The translations under genes and the position numbers were made by a program. The notes beneath the pieces were generated by a model. The model was not told where the DNA came from. It made no database searches and saw only the letters and a list, made by a program, of their open reading frames with translations. A DNA stretch of 64,000 bases from Dichotomocladium elegans (taxonomy: Eukaryota > Mucoromycota > Mucoromycetes > Mucorales > Lichtheimiaceae), in the NCBI GenBank assembly GCA_025716815.1, contig JAIXMN010000022.1, forward strand, positions 558,001-622,000. Direction: 5' to 3'. This document shows positions 31,028-42,756 of the stretch, piece by piece (position 1 is the first letter of the stretch; the number at the start of each line of letters is the position of its first letter).

Positions 31028-32106
31028 CAGGATTTTCAAGAAGAAGTTTGCGACAAAGATTAGTTGTTCGTTGCCGTATTTTTTAGTTCGTTATTGCTGA
31101 GAAAAGTTTGGGCATAAAAACTTTGGTTGTTGGTGAATTGCGGCCCTGAATTTGGCCGGCAGCGGCTATTGAATTCGCAAAAAATCATCGAGGTTTTTCG
31201 TTTTTTTCGTCTATCCAATTCGTCTCCCACAGCCCAGTTGTTCGGCAGCATTTCGAAGGTCGATGCCACATACAAAGATGTTGGATCCTGCAGTATTATT
31301 TTATCGTCAAGAGGATTCTTTTTTTTTGGATTTGGTTGGCAAGGACATTCGCGCAAACAATGCAAGTTCTCGGTTTTAGTAATCCCATTTGGTTACTGCC
31401 AAGTCGCATTTGGAACGCACTTTTATTTTGTTCGCATGGCATCTCTATATATTTCGCAATCTCTCTTGCCGCACTTAACTCGAACATTTGCGCGATTAAA
31501 AGAAAAAGCGGCGAACAGTGGGAGACTGGCAGCTGCTGAAAGGTACCAAACTCGGCATGCTGTATTCTTTTCTTGTCATCCGTCGCCATTTCTGTGCAGC
31601 AAAGCTGGCAATTGGCCATTGGCTAGTTCGCCACAATGTAAGAATAAGATGGGTGAATGGCGTGAACGTGGAGGTAAAAAGGAGACAGTGATTGTCTGGA
31701 AAATAAAAGAAAGCCTTTAAAGCTTAAAAACAAAACGGGAAAGAATGGTACAGTAGGAGAATAAAAATGGGCGCGACGCGGTTAATTGAAATATCGATGC
31801 GCTTCCCACCCTTTTTCTGGTAGTGCGCCCTCGCATTATACTTTTGAACATGTGCAAAACGAACCATCCTGCTCTTAATTAAACACAAGCTATTGTGAGG
31901 GAAAAAGAGAAATGGCAACAACTTCTCCGAGATTCTGCTTTCTCACGAAAACCATGCTGCTACTCTATTTGCCGCTTCTTTCGACACATGTGTGCACCCT
32001 TGTCTTTTGCAAACGTAAGCCTTGACATCGACAGGACCTTGCTGGTCTTCAACAAAGTCAAGCTGCAGTTAATGTCTAGATCTAATGTAAGAATAGCATT
32101 CGCTGG
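31028..32106 (+). repeat. Foldback element, left arm (1,079 bp)
   Basis: Homology to the right arm ends exactly at CATTCGCTGG. The first ~20 bases are shared with the MITEs; beyond that only the AAAAACGAAAAACCT-like block (complement) is recognisably common. Confidence 0.9.
31051..31619 (-). CDS. Outward-facing cysteine ORF in left arm (two overlapping frames)
   Basis: From ATG 31619: MANCQLCCTEMATDDKKR (C-x2-C-C), a helical middle (LIAQMFELSAAREIAKYIE) and PRTCIVCANVLAN (C-x2-C). The frame then meets a 9-base A run (31,319-31,327, T on plus) and stops soon after. The overlapping frame is open beyond it: PNPKKKNPLDDKIILQDPTS, LDRRKKRKTSMIF (NLS-like) and an Asn-rich end. It closes just before the terminal bases. 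Two Cys pairs suggest a small zinc-binding protein. I do not recognise the family. An identical ORF exists in the right arm. Confidence 0.45.
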
Positions 32107-32598
32107 TCAAGGTGCTGATTGCAATAATGTCGAGCAAAGTAACTTACTAGTTATTATAAAGAAATACTCAATGCCATACCGTGCTACTATGAACGCGTTT
32201 CCGCCTTTTTAAATGTCTCTCGAATATGGCACATATCACGAATATACGGAAAATCGCGTGATTTCGAAGCACAATGTGACATTGATCATGGAGATCCCTG
32301 AAAAGAGACGGTGATTGCTTACGCTTTAAACGTCTCTCGCATTCCGCTTAAACATGTGCTTCTTTTATACCCCGTTCAACATCGAAATAGCAGCAGGAAT
32401 CAATGAAATCATTCATATACTTGGTCGATTCGATCATGGACGTATGAAAGGTAATACCCTTGATGCGTCAAGGCGCAATCTATGTCAACGAGGGAAAAAA
32501 GATTAAGGGAGAAACCCTATTCAAAAAATTAGCTAATTAATCGTCGGCATAGGTCTTGGTAGAACTTCCTGTGTTGGCCGACAGAAGAAATGATAGTA
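32107..32598. other. Foldback centre, left non-coding part
   Basis: No supported gene. AT-rich, with repeated GTCTCTCG-type strings near 32,215 and 32,330. Confidence 0.3.
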
Positions 32599-32960
32599 CA
32601 GGATTTTCAAGAAGAAATTTGCCACAAATTTTAGTTGTTCATATAGACCGTCTAGGTTTTTCGTTTTTTTTGGCTTCAAATTCGAATACAAATTTTAGTA
32701 TTTCGTTGCTATCCTTTCGTCAAATTTAAAGGCAATAGCAGCAAGAACATTTCAATAAAGACTATAGGTGAGTCTTCCTTCTCCTCCTTTTACATCAGAA
32801 TAGTTTTGGGAGGCCAACCATTTATGTTTCATTCTAATTTCAAAGGAAGAAGAGAAACGAAATACTAAAATTTGTATTCGAATTTGAAGCAAAAAAAACG
32901 AAAAACCTAGAAGGTCTATATGAACAACTAAATTATGTGGCAAACTTCTTGAAAATCCTG
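32599..32960. mobile_element. MITE (CAGGATTTTC family), copy F, in the foldback centre
   Basis: 362 bp with TA on both sides; intact inverted-repeat structure. Confidence 0.9.
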
Positions 32961-33403
32961 TAAAAGGGTAGCCTATCCAGCTATACAGCATTTGCAATAT
33001 GTGGGGTAAATGGATAAGCTGGTGAAAATTTGCGGACATTGAGGATGGATAGCTTTATCTGTACATATCGCTCTACTTGGTACTTAGCTATACTGAGTAA
33101 CGAAGTTAAAAGTACTGGAAAGAAGTGATATTTTTGAGAATGCGATAGTTGAAGATCAGTTTGTGCATTCTGTGATCAAAAAGGATGGTTGGGGCGCTTG
33201 TGATTTAGTAATAAGTGCATAACGGACGCCTGTTAGAGCATGTCATCTGACAGGGTGATTAAGCAGAACTGCTAAGCCTATTCACCGTTCGTGGTGGTGT
33301 TGTGTTACAAAAGCTAGAACGAATACTTACTCATAATAAATGTGAATTTCTTTAACGCCTTTTTCCCCTCCAAAGTTTTCCTTATACTCTTGTTCACCAT
33401 AAA

Positions 33404-33658
33404 ATGGCTTCCTCAAAATCCAACAAAATCTCGGCACGCACTGTTGCCAAGGTCACGAAACACCATTATCGACCGGTAATCCCTTCGCAGACACGCTTGC
33501 AACTTGCGCATAGGTGTTCCCCAGTCGTTACGCGACGTTTGACCAGATCTATGGCATCACTAGATCTTCGTGGAGATGGTATGAGTAAGACTGGTCGTCC
33601 ATTTCGAGAAAAGGGCAATGATCCATATCAGAAACTCTACAAAATACAGCCTCATTAA
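33404..33658 (+). CDS. Hypothetical basic protein (84 aa) in the foldback centre
   Basis: ATG 33404 after a pyrimidine-rich leader. It is Lys/Arg/Ser-rich (MASSKSNKISARTVAKVTKH, then TRRLTRSMASLDLRGDG) and ends TAA. Downstream, in another frame, comes an Asp/Glu-rich stretch (about 33,690-33,966) with DDDEGGEEIDLEGGMLDRMN and CSTGSESDSDEA that runs into the right arm. The two could be exons or remnants of one captured gene with a basic head and acidic tail. Family unknown. Confidence 0.3.
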   Translation: MASSKSNKISARTVAKVTKHHYRPVIPSQTRLQLAHRCSPVVTRRLTRSMASLDLRGDGMSKTGRPFREKGNDPYQKLYKIQPH

Positions 33659-33966
33659 AAGACAGACATAGCTGATACCCAGGCCAGTCCTATGAGTGAG
33701 ACGATGACGATGACGATGGCGATGACGTGAACGACGATGATGAAGGCGGTGAAGAGATCGATCTCGAAGGAGGAATGTTGGATAGGATGAATGATTTGGC
33801 GTTCACCAAATACCGCTTCCAGGTCGACGAAACGGAAAGCGATTGCAGTACTGGCAGTGAAAGTGATAGTGATGAGGCCAATACCAACTACGACGCTCGT
33901 AGAGACAGTACTGTGATAGAAATCTCCCAATCAGCTCGACAAATGTCAACCTTGCGGTCGCTGTTG

Positions 33967-35045
33967 CCAGCGAATGCTATTCTTACATTAGATCTAGACA
34001 TTAACTGCAGCTTGACTTTGTTGAAGACCAGCAAGGTCCTGTCGATGTCAAGGCTTACGTTTGCAAAAGACAAGGGTGCACACATGTGTCGAAAGAAGCG
34101 GCAAATAGAGTAGCAGCATGGTTTTCGTGAGAAAGCAGAATCTCGGAGAAGTTGTTGCCATTTCTCTTTTTCCCTCACAATAGCTTGTGTTTAATTAAGA
34201 GCAGGATGGTTCGTTTTGCACATGTTCAAAAGTATAATGCGAGGGCGCACTACCAGAAAAAGGGTGGGAAGCGCATCGATATTTCAATTAACCGCGTCGC
34301 GCCCATTTTTATTCTCCTACTGTACCATTCTTTCCCGTTTTGTTTTTAAGCTTTAAAGGCTTTCTTTTATTTTCCAGACAATCACTGTCTCCTTTTTACC
34401 TCCACGTTCACGCCATTCACCCATCTTATTCTTACATTGTGGCGAACTAGCCAATGGCCAATTGCCAGCTTTGCTGCACAGAAATGGCGACGGATGACAA
34501 GAAAAGAATACAGCATGCCGAGTTTGGTACCTTTCAGCAGCTGCCAGTCTCCCACTGTTCGCCGCTTTTTCTTTTAATCGCGCAAATGTTCGAGTTAAGT
34601 GCGGCAAGAGAGATTGCGAAATATATAGAGATGCCATGCGAACAAAATAAAAGTGCGTTCCAAATGCGACTTGGCAGTAACCAAATGGGATTACTAAAAC
34701 CGAGAACTTGCATTGTTTGCGCGAATGTCCTTGCCAACCAAATCCAAAAAAAAAGAATCCTCTTGACGATAAAATAATACTGCAGGATCCAACATCTTTG
34801 TATGTGGCATCGACCTTCGAAATGCTGCCGAACAACTGGGCTGTGGGAGACGAATTGGATAGACGAAAAAAACGAAAAACCTCGATGATTTTTTGCGAAT
34901 TCAATAGCCGCTGCCGGCCAAATTCAGGGCCGCAATTCACCAACAACCAAAGTTTTTATGCCCAAACTTTTCTCAGCAATAACGAACTAAAAAATACGGC
35001 AACGAACAACTAATCTTTGTCGCAAACTTCTTCTTGAAAATCCTG
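33967..35045 (-). repeat. Foldback element, right arm (1,079 bp)
   Basis: Inverted copy of 31028-32106, same length. The plus-strand 9-A run at 34,746-34,754 corresponds exactly to the left arm's T run. Confidence 0.9.
34454..35013 (+). CDS. Outward-facing cysteine ORF in right arm
   Basis: Same protein as at 31,619-31,051. ATG 34454 to the TAA after the 9-A run at 34777; the second frame is open to the TAA at 35013. Both arm copies point toward the element's ends, so each transcript would run out through the terminal repeat. Unknown family. Confidence 0.45.
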
Positions 35046-35047
35046 TA

Positions 35048-35646
35048 ATGTTTCATCATCATCTCGGCGATCGCATTTCGATGCTCTACAGAGCAGATCT
35101 GGCCACTGCAGTCCGAGAGATCTGGCAAGAATAGCGGCGAGACAAAGTCAAACTCGGCACGTGCCTGGGTCACATCGTATGGCGGGCTAATTAGCTTTTG
35201 TTGCGCCAGTTTGAGCTTAACAGAGCGGTCCAGATGCCACAAACAGAGCCTTAGCACCTCCGTGCCCCAGACAGCTTCGATTGCATAGATCTGGGCAGCA
35301 TCTTTGTCAGTGAAGAAAAAAGTTGGCATTAATCCCTTTTGACGCAGGACAGAAAAGAAACGGCGGATAACATGCTTCTTTTTGTTCAGAGGGTCGACTT
35401 GTTCAGAATTAACGTCAAGAAGCAAGTACACGACTGGAAAACCTGCTCCATTGATCGCCGCAACAACACCAAAGAGCTCATACCCCAATCGGTTTGTCTT
35501 GAATGTAGAGTCAACATGAAACTCGTTGACTAGTGGTGATGAACATGCCTAGGCAAACAAAGGGACCACAAAGCCCAAGGCGGATACACCAGCAGCATTG
35601 ACATTAAAAATCTGTTTTTATTTATTTGATACTAGTTTTAAGTGCA
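35048..35646 (-). pseudogene. MULE2 transposase, first catalytic exon
   Basis: Contains NEFHVDSTFKTNRLGYELF (first Asp), FFFTDKDAAQIYAIE (second Asp), LCLWHLDRSVKLKLAQQKL and GQICSVEHRNAIAEMMMKHY, then the foldback insertion. An in-frame TAG lies upstream (FA*ACSSPLVNEF, near 35,550). The 5' end is cut at 35,647 by element B1. Confidence 0.8.
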
Positions 35647-35949
35647 TGTCATAGCCCTACTGTTCATAACACTGCGCTTCTACAGACAGTACTGAGCAGG
35701 GTTATCGACTTATCCACCTCTTCTACAGCACGTCTCGACTGTCCTCCCATTCCAACGTTACGAAGCCCGCTAACTGGTAATGATTGGAGGAACATGCTCG
35801 ATGACTACCGCTTGTATCACCACTACCACCCTGGTCCGAAATCATATAAAAAGAGAGTTGTTTTTATTCAATAAAGAGGATCCCGTCTCAAAGACTCAAT
35901 TTTAGCCCCTACGGTTTAAACACCTTCAACTAACTCTCTAACCACCACA
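35647..35949 (+). repeat. B1 5' LTR (303 bp)
   Basis: Family B LTR TGTCATAGCC...AACCACCACA, with TATAAAAAGAGAG, an AATAAAG signal and GTCTCAAAGA. The leader that follows is T-rich and then CTTTGAATTCGCTTACC. Confidence 0.9.
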
Positions 35950-36000
35950 TTTTTTTTCTTTGAATTCGCTTACCTCTTTTTTTTTTTATCACGTACGATG

Positions 36001-37747
36001 TCAGCTCCCTCTCCCTCCAACAACGACTTCGACCTTCCTTCCGTTCGCGCGGCAACGAGCGGCACCAACCAGCCGCGAAATGATGCACCTGTCGCCCCTG
36101 TCGTCGAGGCAACCCGCGCCACATCAGTGGTGCAGCAGGCTGTGGAAGACGTGGAGTCCTTGCGGGGTGATCTCGCCCTGCTAATGCTGCAACGCACCGC
36201 CGCCGCCCAGGCGAATGACCAGGCTGAGCACGCCCGTCTAAGGGAGCAGATGAGCCTGCTTGAGCAGGAGATCGCCGAACTGGAGTCGTCGGCACGCCTG
36301 TTCGTGAGTCCAGCCCCAGGATCGATATCCTCGTTCGCCGAAACCTCGAGCACTCCTTCCCTTCCTGGTGTCGACCGCTGGGCGATGCCCGCCAACTGCC
36401 CCGTTTTCCAGTGGGAAGGATTCGTCTGGCGTCCGGCGTCGATGGTCTTCGCGACCGTTCAAGACTGCTTGCGTGCCTTTGAGGACATCCTCGCCGCAGC
36501 GGGCCAAGCCCCTGACCTTGTCTGGGCTCGGTACTTGCCGGTCCTGCTCTCGCCAGAGCATCGATCGTGGTTTGAGGAACACCTCTGCCCGCATAGCAAC
36601 GAGCCCTGGTCGTTCGCTCGAGTGGCCCTCGAGCAGGAGTTTTCCGTTGACCAGACGGAGCAGTTAGCTGCCGCCGTCGAGGCAGTCATGGTAGCAAAGA
36701 TGCTGCGTAGAGAGACCGTCGCCGAGTGGAACGGGCGGTTCCAAAAGCTGCGTAGGGACGCGCGTATGCCGGATGACAGCATTGCTGCCAATCGGTACCT
36801 CAACGGCCTCTGTCCTGAAATCGCCGGAGCAGGTCAACATTGCTCGTGCCAGCCTGCCTGCCGCCCTCAAGCGCACCTCCCAGCAACTGGGACAAATCGC
36901 GCTTAACCTCGAGCGCAACTTTGGCTCCGACGTCTCCTCTTCCTCTCGCGCTGCTCCGCGTTCCTCTGCCGACGGGACTCACCGTCTGCTTCAGCGCGGC
37001 TGGACAGTCCCTCATGGACTCTATCCACGCCCCTAAGCGACGGGCGAGCACCTCTGGTAGCTCTGAACGATCCGGCCTGGAGGGTGGCGCCCCCTCTCGA
37101 AAAAAGCGCTGTGATGTCCATGGGATGGGTCGACACACCACGGACGAGTGTCAGGCGCGGCGCAAGATCCTGGCCCAAGAACGCCAGAAGGCCAGCGCCC
37201 CATCTTCTGCGGCCCGTGCTCCCAGGGATGGGGACAAGATCGCGACGTGTTGGTGTGTGGTGGCGCCTTCGCTCGAGGGCATCAATGCCCTCCCAAGAAC
37301 CTGACGATGCGGGCCCACCAGCACGTCAAGAGAGAGCCTCCCAGTGGCCGCTTCCCAGTCTTCCTCTGCCGCTCCTGTTCCGTTCGCGCTCCGGCTCCGT
37401 GCCTCGTTCCTCCCCTCGCTCTGCTCTTCGCACGCTCATTGGTCGGCCATGCCACGCAGCCCAAGTCCCCAGATGCCTTGACAGCAGCCTGAGGACATAG
37501 AGATGTCGGACGTGTACAACGCGTTGTATGGTCCTTCACACCAGTGTAAGCTACAAAGAAACAGGACTACCTTCCCACATACACGCTCACACCACTTCCC
37601 TATCACAATAGAAGGCCAGCGCCTTTGGGCCCTGCTGGACAGTGGTGCTACGGACAGCACCGTTTCTCCTTTATTGTGTGCACGCTTTGGTTGGTCCATG
37701 TTTCTGGCAGCCGGGACCATACACTTAGCTTCTGCTGGGTTAGTATT
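36001..37747 (+). pseudogene. B1 gag and protease remnants
   Basis: Gag from ATG 36001: an acidic/coiled N-terminus (LREQMSLLEQEIAELESSAR), then YLPVLLSPEHRSWFEEHLCP and VAEWNGRFQKLRRDARMPDD, with a frameshift near 36,820. Later pieces in other frames are ARASLPAALKRTSQQLGQIA, a zinc-binding remnant (CDVHGMGRHTTDEC; CGGAFARGHQC) and the protease block LWALLDSGATDSTVSP near 37,625. GC content is much higher than in the surrounding elements. At least three frame breaks. Confidence 0.8.
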
Positions 37748-38050
37748 TGTCATAGCCCTACTGTTCATAACACTGCGCTTCTACAGACAGTACTGAGCAG
37801 GGTTATCGACTTATCCACCTCTTCTACAGCACGTCTCGACTGTCCTCCCATTCCAACGTTACGAAGCCCGCTAACTGGTAATGATTGGAGTACTATGCTC
37901 GATGACTACCGCTTGTATCACCACTACCACCCTGGTCTGAAATCATATAAAAAGAGAGTTGTTTTTATTGAATAAAGAGGATCCCGTCTCAAAGACTCGA
38001 TTTTAGCCCCTACGGTTTAAACACCTGCAACTAACTCTCTAACCACCACA
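37748..38050 (+). repeat. Solo LTR, family B, inside B1
   Basis: 303 bp with perfect GTATT duplications (37743-37747, 38051-38055). A family B element inserted in another and recombined to a solo LTR. Confidence 0.9.
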
Positions 38051-41000
38051 GTATTCCTCGTGTGGGAATTGCAAATAAAAAGTTGGCTGTGAGCTGTAAC
38101 CGTCGGACTATCTCCCATACTTTTGATGTGCTAGATTTGCATGGCGAAGTCGATGTGTGCATTGGTACTGACCGGATGAAAGCTCTTGGTATTCACATAG
38201 TAGGATTACCCATCGACTGGGACACTTCCGCTCTCGCGCACCTTCCAGAATCTACGGAGATGGCGATTCGAAGTTCCAAATGATTCCCCTGCAGGATCGC
38301 CAACCGAGCATGCATAAGTTCATGCAGGATATCCAACCCTTTTTAGCTGCAAACCAGCCATTCCTATCACTCTTTCTGCACACACTTCCAGAAGCAATTG
38401 TTCGTCTCGAAACACTGCCGGCGCTGTAGCCTACTGGGCCCAATACAAGCTGCCAGCGACCCTCATGCCTCTTCTGCAGCAGCATGTCGACAAATGGCTT
38501 GCCGACGGTGTCATCAAGAAATCGCATACTATCAGCCATTGGAACAGTCCGATCGTTTTCGCAAGGAAGAAGGACAGCGACGGCAACTATACCAAGTATC
38601 GCCCCTGTCTCGATGTACGTCAGCTCAATCTACTCCTACCCGAAGATCGGTTTCCACTGCCCCACTTGTCAGACATCTTCGAGCGCACCGGGGGATCAAC
38701 AATTTTCACGACTCTCGACTTGACGAATGCTTTTCATCGGTTCCCCATCACAGAAGAGCACCAACATAAAACGGCATTCAAAGTCAATGGTATACAGTAT
38801 GTGTTCCGGGGTGCACCCTTCGGCATTCCGCTCGCTGTCATTTAAGTATCAAGCTGTCATGGAACGGTTGTTTTCCGACCTTCCTTATGTGTCACTCTTC
38901 ATTGATGATCTTTGTGTCCATAGCGCCAGCTTCAAAGAACACGTTCCTCACGTACAGGAAGTTGTCCGCCGTCTCACGCGAGCCAATCTCATCCTCAACC
39001 GTGACAAGTGTGCCTTTGGACAGCGCAAGGTGCACCTTCTGGGATTCTGTATCTCAGCAGCAGGCATTGCTTTGGATCCTCGAAAGGTCGCCAACATAGC
39101 GGCCTGGCCCCAGCCCGCTACGGGCAAAGATATGCAACGGTTCCTCGGTGCCGTGAACTTCCTCTGGGACCATGTACCTCGATTTGCAACGACAACGTGG
39201 CCACTGGACAGTTTGCGCAACGCAGGGGATCTCTCGCACTTGTGGACAGAAGAGCACACGCGCGCATTCAATAACATCAAACTCGCGCTTACGCAAGCTC
39301 CAGTGCTCTGTCATCCAAATTTGCAGCAACCTTTCTGCCTAGCTACAGATGCAAGTGACGTGGGGTGGGGGTATGCCTCTATCAGGTCATCACCAATCAG
39401 ATTCGTTACATCGGTTTCAAGGCCAAGGCATTATCTCCCAGCCAGCAACGCTGGTCGGTTACTAAACGCGAGCTCTTTGCAGTCGTTTACGGACTTCGAC
39501 AGTTCCAACACTGGCTCTGGGGACGTCGTTTTACCCTTTTCACTGACCACGCTGCACTAACATATCTCCACACGCAACCGCTAGTCAATCCAATGATGGC
39601 TCGTTGGCTTGACGACCTGTACGATTTCGATTTCGAGGTAGTGCATCTGCCAGGTATGGACAACGTTCTGCCTGACGCCTTCTCCCGTCTTTTTCCTGCG
39701 GACAAAAGTCTGGTGGGGGGTAAAGGAAAGAGCAACGTTTCAGGCAGCACGTCACGGAACCTTATCACCAACGCTGCAGGCTCAGCCACACGAGAGCCTC
39801 CTCCTCTTCTTCTCACATTCCTTGGAGAACAACACCGACGGTCATGCGCCCATTCTCGCACGCGCACAACACTTTGAGCCCGTCGACTTCATGACGCCTC
39901 CCGAGCACGAACGTACTGAATTGCTGCAGAAAGCGCATTTACTGGTCACTTCGGTGCCGACGCAATCACCAAGTCCATTCACAGTGACGGGCTGCACTGG
40001 GCTAACCTACGCAAGGACGCCCAGAAGCTTGTCTCGCAATGCATGGACTGTCAACGCTTCAATGTCGGCAAACATGGTTTCCAGCCATTGCGTCATGTCA
40101 CCGCTAAGTACCCAGGCGATCATTGGGCTATTGATCTTGGCACGCTAAACATTACGTCTGACAGTGGTAACAACTACTTACTCGTCATGGTCGACATTTT
40201 CACACGCTACTGCGTCCTGAGAGCAATTCCAGATAAGTCTGCACTTACTATAGCACGACAACTGTGGGCACATATGATGGAGTATGGACCCATGTGCACG
40301 CTCACCAGTGATAATGGCACAGAATTTGTCAACGACCTCATCACGCAGCTTGCAGATATCTCTGGCCTCGACCACCGCCTTATCACTCCTTATCACCCAC
40401 GCGCCAACGGCGTAGCAGAGAAATGGGTCGGTCTTGCCAAGAACGCAATCGTCAAACAGCTGCAAGGCAAAAAGTCAGAATGGGACATTCACGTCCCAAG
40501 CGTGCAATTCGCACTTAACATTAAGCATGCCGCCATACATGGCTCACGACCTTTCTCGCTCATGTTTGCTCGTCCACCCAACGCCTTCACTAACTACACC
40601 GACTCAACTACAGGGGATAGCGCACAACCTACAGTTGACTACGAGGCAGCACATGAACGACTTAGCGAGATGGAAGCGGTGGTTATACCCGCCATCCGTC
40701 AGCGCATGAAAGCCACCCGAGATGCTGAAAAAGCCCGCTTCGATTCGAATCACCGGATAGTTGACCCTTATCCAGCTGGCAGCAAGGTCATGATCCGCAA
40801 CGTCACCAGGGATAGCAAGACGGAACCGCGGTATGAAGGACCATTCACTGTTAATGGGGTCAACAAGGGCGGGGCATATGTCCTGACAGACTCGACAGGC
40901 GCGCTTCTTCCGTTCAATATCCCGCCATCGCACATCAAACTGATCTCGCAAGAACCAGTGCCATCCAGCCAGGACCACTATGAAGTGGAGGCAATCATTG

Positions 41001-41434
41001 ATCATGATGGCACTCCAGGCAACTATGTTTATCGTACACACTGGAAGGGATACACGGAAAAAGATGACACATGGGAACCAGCGGCTAACTTCACAGGCAC
41101 AGAACTAATCACGGAATACTGGCAGCGTCACAACCCAAAAGCCAACACCCGTATACAACAGGGACTAAGGGGACAGACAGCTCCAGCACCACCAACGTCC
41201 ACTCCTACGACTCGTTCAGCCTCAAAACAGAGTACGCCGACTGAACACTCATCCAGTAGAAGCAAGAAGGCCATCGTCAACAAGCCGCGCAATGCTCAGG
41301 CACGGACAGCACCTGCTCCCTCTGCCACACTTCTGAGCTATCAGTCAGTGGGCCACAACGCCATGCTCGCCAAACGCCGGACTGAGAGTACTGCCACCAA
41401 TGCCATCTACAAACGCTTACGACCATGCACTTAA
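38051..41434 (+). pseudogene. B1 pol pseudogene
   Basis: Protease tail (VDVCIGTDRMKALGIHIVGL), RT (IFTTLDLTNAFHRFPITEEH; SLFIDDLCVHS), RNase H (LATDASDVG; FTLFTDHAALTYL), integrase (DHWAIDLGTLN; LTSDNGTEFVNDL; NGVAEKWVG) and chromodomain (YRTHWKGYTEKDDTWEPAAN). Frame breaks near 38,826, 39,362, 39,790 and 39,942; the integrase-chromodomain part (40,043-41,434) is open. It ends before CCCACTGGGTTTTTTT and a PPT (GGTGGGGGGTGA). Confidence 0.85.
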
Positions 41435-41560
41435 GCCGATGTCTTTTCCCTTCCACAATTTTTTCCCACTGGGTTTTTTTAAAGGGTTTTTCCAGACTGA
41501 ACTTACGAGCGCAGGACCATACACACAGCTCACAGCTGTATCCAGCCTGGTGGGGGGTGA

Positions 41561-41862
41561 TGTCATAGCCCTACTGTTCATAACACTGCGCTTCTACAGA
41601 CAGTACTGAGCAGAGTTATCGACTTATCCACCTCTTCTACAGCAGGTCTTGACTGTCCTCCCATTCCAACGTTACGAACCCGCTAACTGGTAATGATTGG
41701 AGGACCATGCTCAATGACTACCACTTGTATCACCACTACCACCCTGGTCCGAAATCATATAAAAAGAGAGTTGTTTTTATTCAATAAAGAGGATCCCGTC
41801 TCAAAGACTCGATTTTAGCCCCTACAGTTTAAACACCTGCAACTAACTCTCTAACCACCACA
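41561..41862 (+). repeat. B1 3' LTR
   Basis: 302 bp, family B, preceded by the polypurine tract GGTGGGGGGTGA. Confidence 0.9.
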
Positions 41863-42393
41863 CCCCGCCTTCTCACATCAAGCTGATATCGCACGACATG
41901 GTACCACTGAGTCAGGACCATTACGAAGTGCAGGCCATCATTGATTATAAAGGCACTCCAGGCAACTATACTTATCGCACACGCTGGAAGGGATACACGG
42001 AAAGTGATGATACATGGGAACTGGCTGCTCATTTTATGGACACTGAACTAATTAATGAATATTGGCAGCGCTGTAATCCCAACCATGGTAAAGGCAAAAC
42101 ACGCGAGCAACGATCACGAGCAGCTCCTAGCACGCCATCCATCACAATGGCTACTAGACGTGCTCCGCAACACAGCTCGACAAACAAACGCCTAGCCAAA
42201 GATACCGCAGCTAATGCGATCCGCAAATGCTTGCGACCACGCGCTTAAGCTGACGTCTTTCCCTTTTATTTTTCCCACTGGGTTTTTTGCTACGAGGGTT
42301 TTTCCAGACTGAACTTGCTACATGTTTATTGATAGCACCACAAGCGCAAGACCATTCACAGCTTTCAGCTGCATCCAGCCTGGTGCAGGGTGA
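41863..42393 (+). pseudogene. B' chromovirus: pol C-terminus and 3' UTR
   Basis: Starts abruptly at the B1 LTR with PSHIKLISHDMVPLSQDHYE, then the chromodomain (YRTRWKGYTESDDTWELAAH) and stop at 42,248. The UTR keeps CCCACTGGGTTTTTTGCTACG. It is visibly diverged from B1/B2, hence an older relative. Confidence 0.8.
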
Positions 42394-42756
42394 TGTCGTA
42401 GTCCTCCTGTTCATGACACTGCACTTGCACAGTCAGTAGTGAACGGAACTGCTATTCATCCAACAATTCCCGCAAGTACGTCTTGATGCCCTGACTTCTT
42501 CCATCTCACATCTATCCAATCAGTGATTTCCTCTTAATGAAGATGGAGGGAACAATCGCCCAGAATATTAACTACAGATGGAGAGTAGCAGAGAAGCGGT
42601 GTCAACGGCTAACACTTGTTCCAGCAAATCTAACATGGTCCATCCCAACGCATATAAAAAGAGAGTTGTTTTTATTCAATAAAGAGGATCCCGTCTCAAA
42701 GACTCGATTGTGACCCATTGGTTTTCCACTTGCCACTAACTCTCTACACAACAACA
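42394..42756 (+). repeat. B' 3' LTR, inserted in Fanzor2
   Basis: About 363 bp, TGTCGTAGTC...CTACACAACAACA. It keeps TATAAAAAGAGAG and GTCTCAAAGACTCGAT. The right flank is the Fanzor2 coding sequence at EVYL. Confidence 0.75.

Larger units (their letters stand above)
31028..35045. mobile_element. 4.0-kb foldback transposon with MITE-type ends, inside MULE2
   Basis: Flanked by TA (31026-31027, 35046-35047). Outermost bases CAGGATTTTCAAGAAG match the MITE family. The two 1,079-bp arms (31028-32106 and 33967-35045) are inverted copies, and their reading frames translate identically. The 1,860-bp centre is unrelated single-copy sequence plus a MITE. Removing it with one TA rejoins MULE2 between MMMKHY and HLHPMI in frame. 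No DDE transposase is recognisable, so it probably moves in trans. Confidence 0.9.
35647..41862 (+). mobile_element. B1: degenerate Ty3 chromovirus (family B)
   Basis: LTRs at 35,647-35,949 and 41,561-41,862, with a gag-pol between them broken by frameshifts and a solo LTR. Left flank GTGCA (MULE2) and right flank CCCCG (pol of a related element, B') do not match, so the present ends are not both original. Confidence 0.85.

Noticed and set aside
31127..31720. 197-codon open frame on plus in the foldback left arm (and its mirror at 34,353-34,946)
   Set aside because: Starts at TTG, lies antisense to the ATG-started Cys-pair ORF and consists of low-complexity FFFF/KK runs; more likely a shadow frame.
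35626..35874. Frame over the family B LTR (CHSPTVHNTALLQTVLSRVI...)
   Set aside because: Same reason: LTR sequence read in one frame, repeated at each LTR copy.
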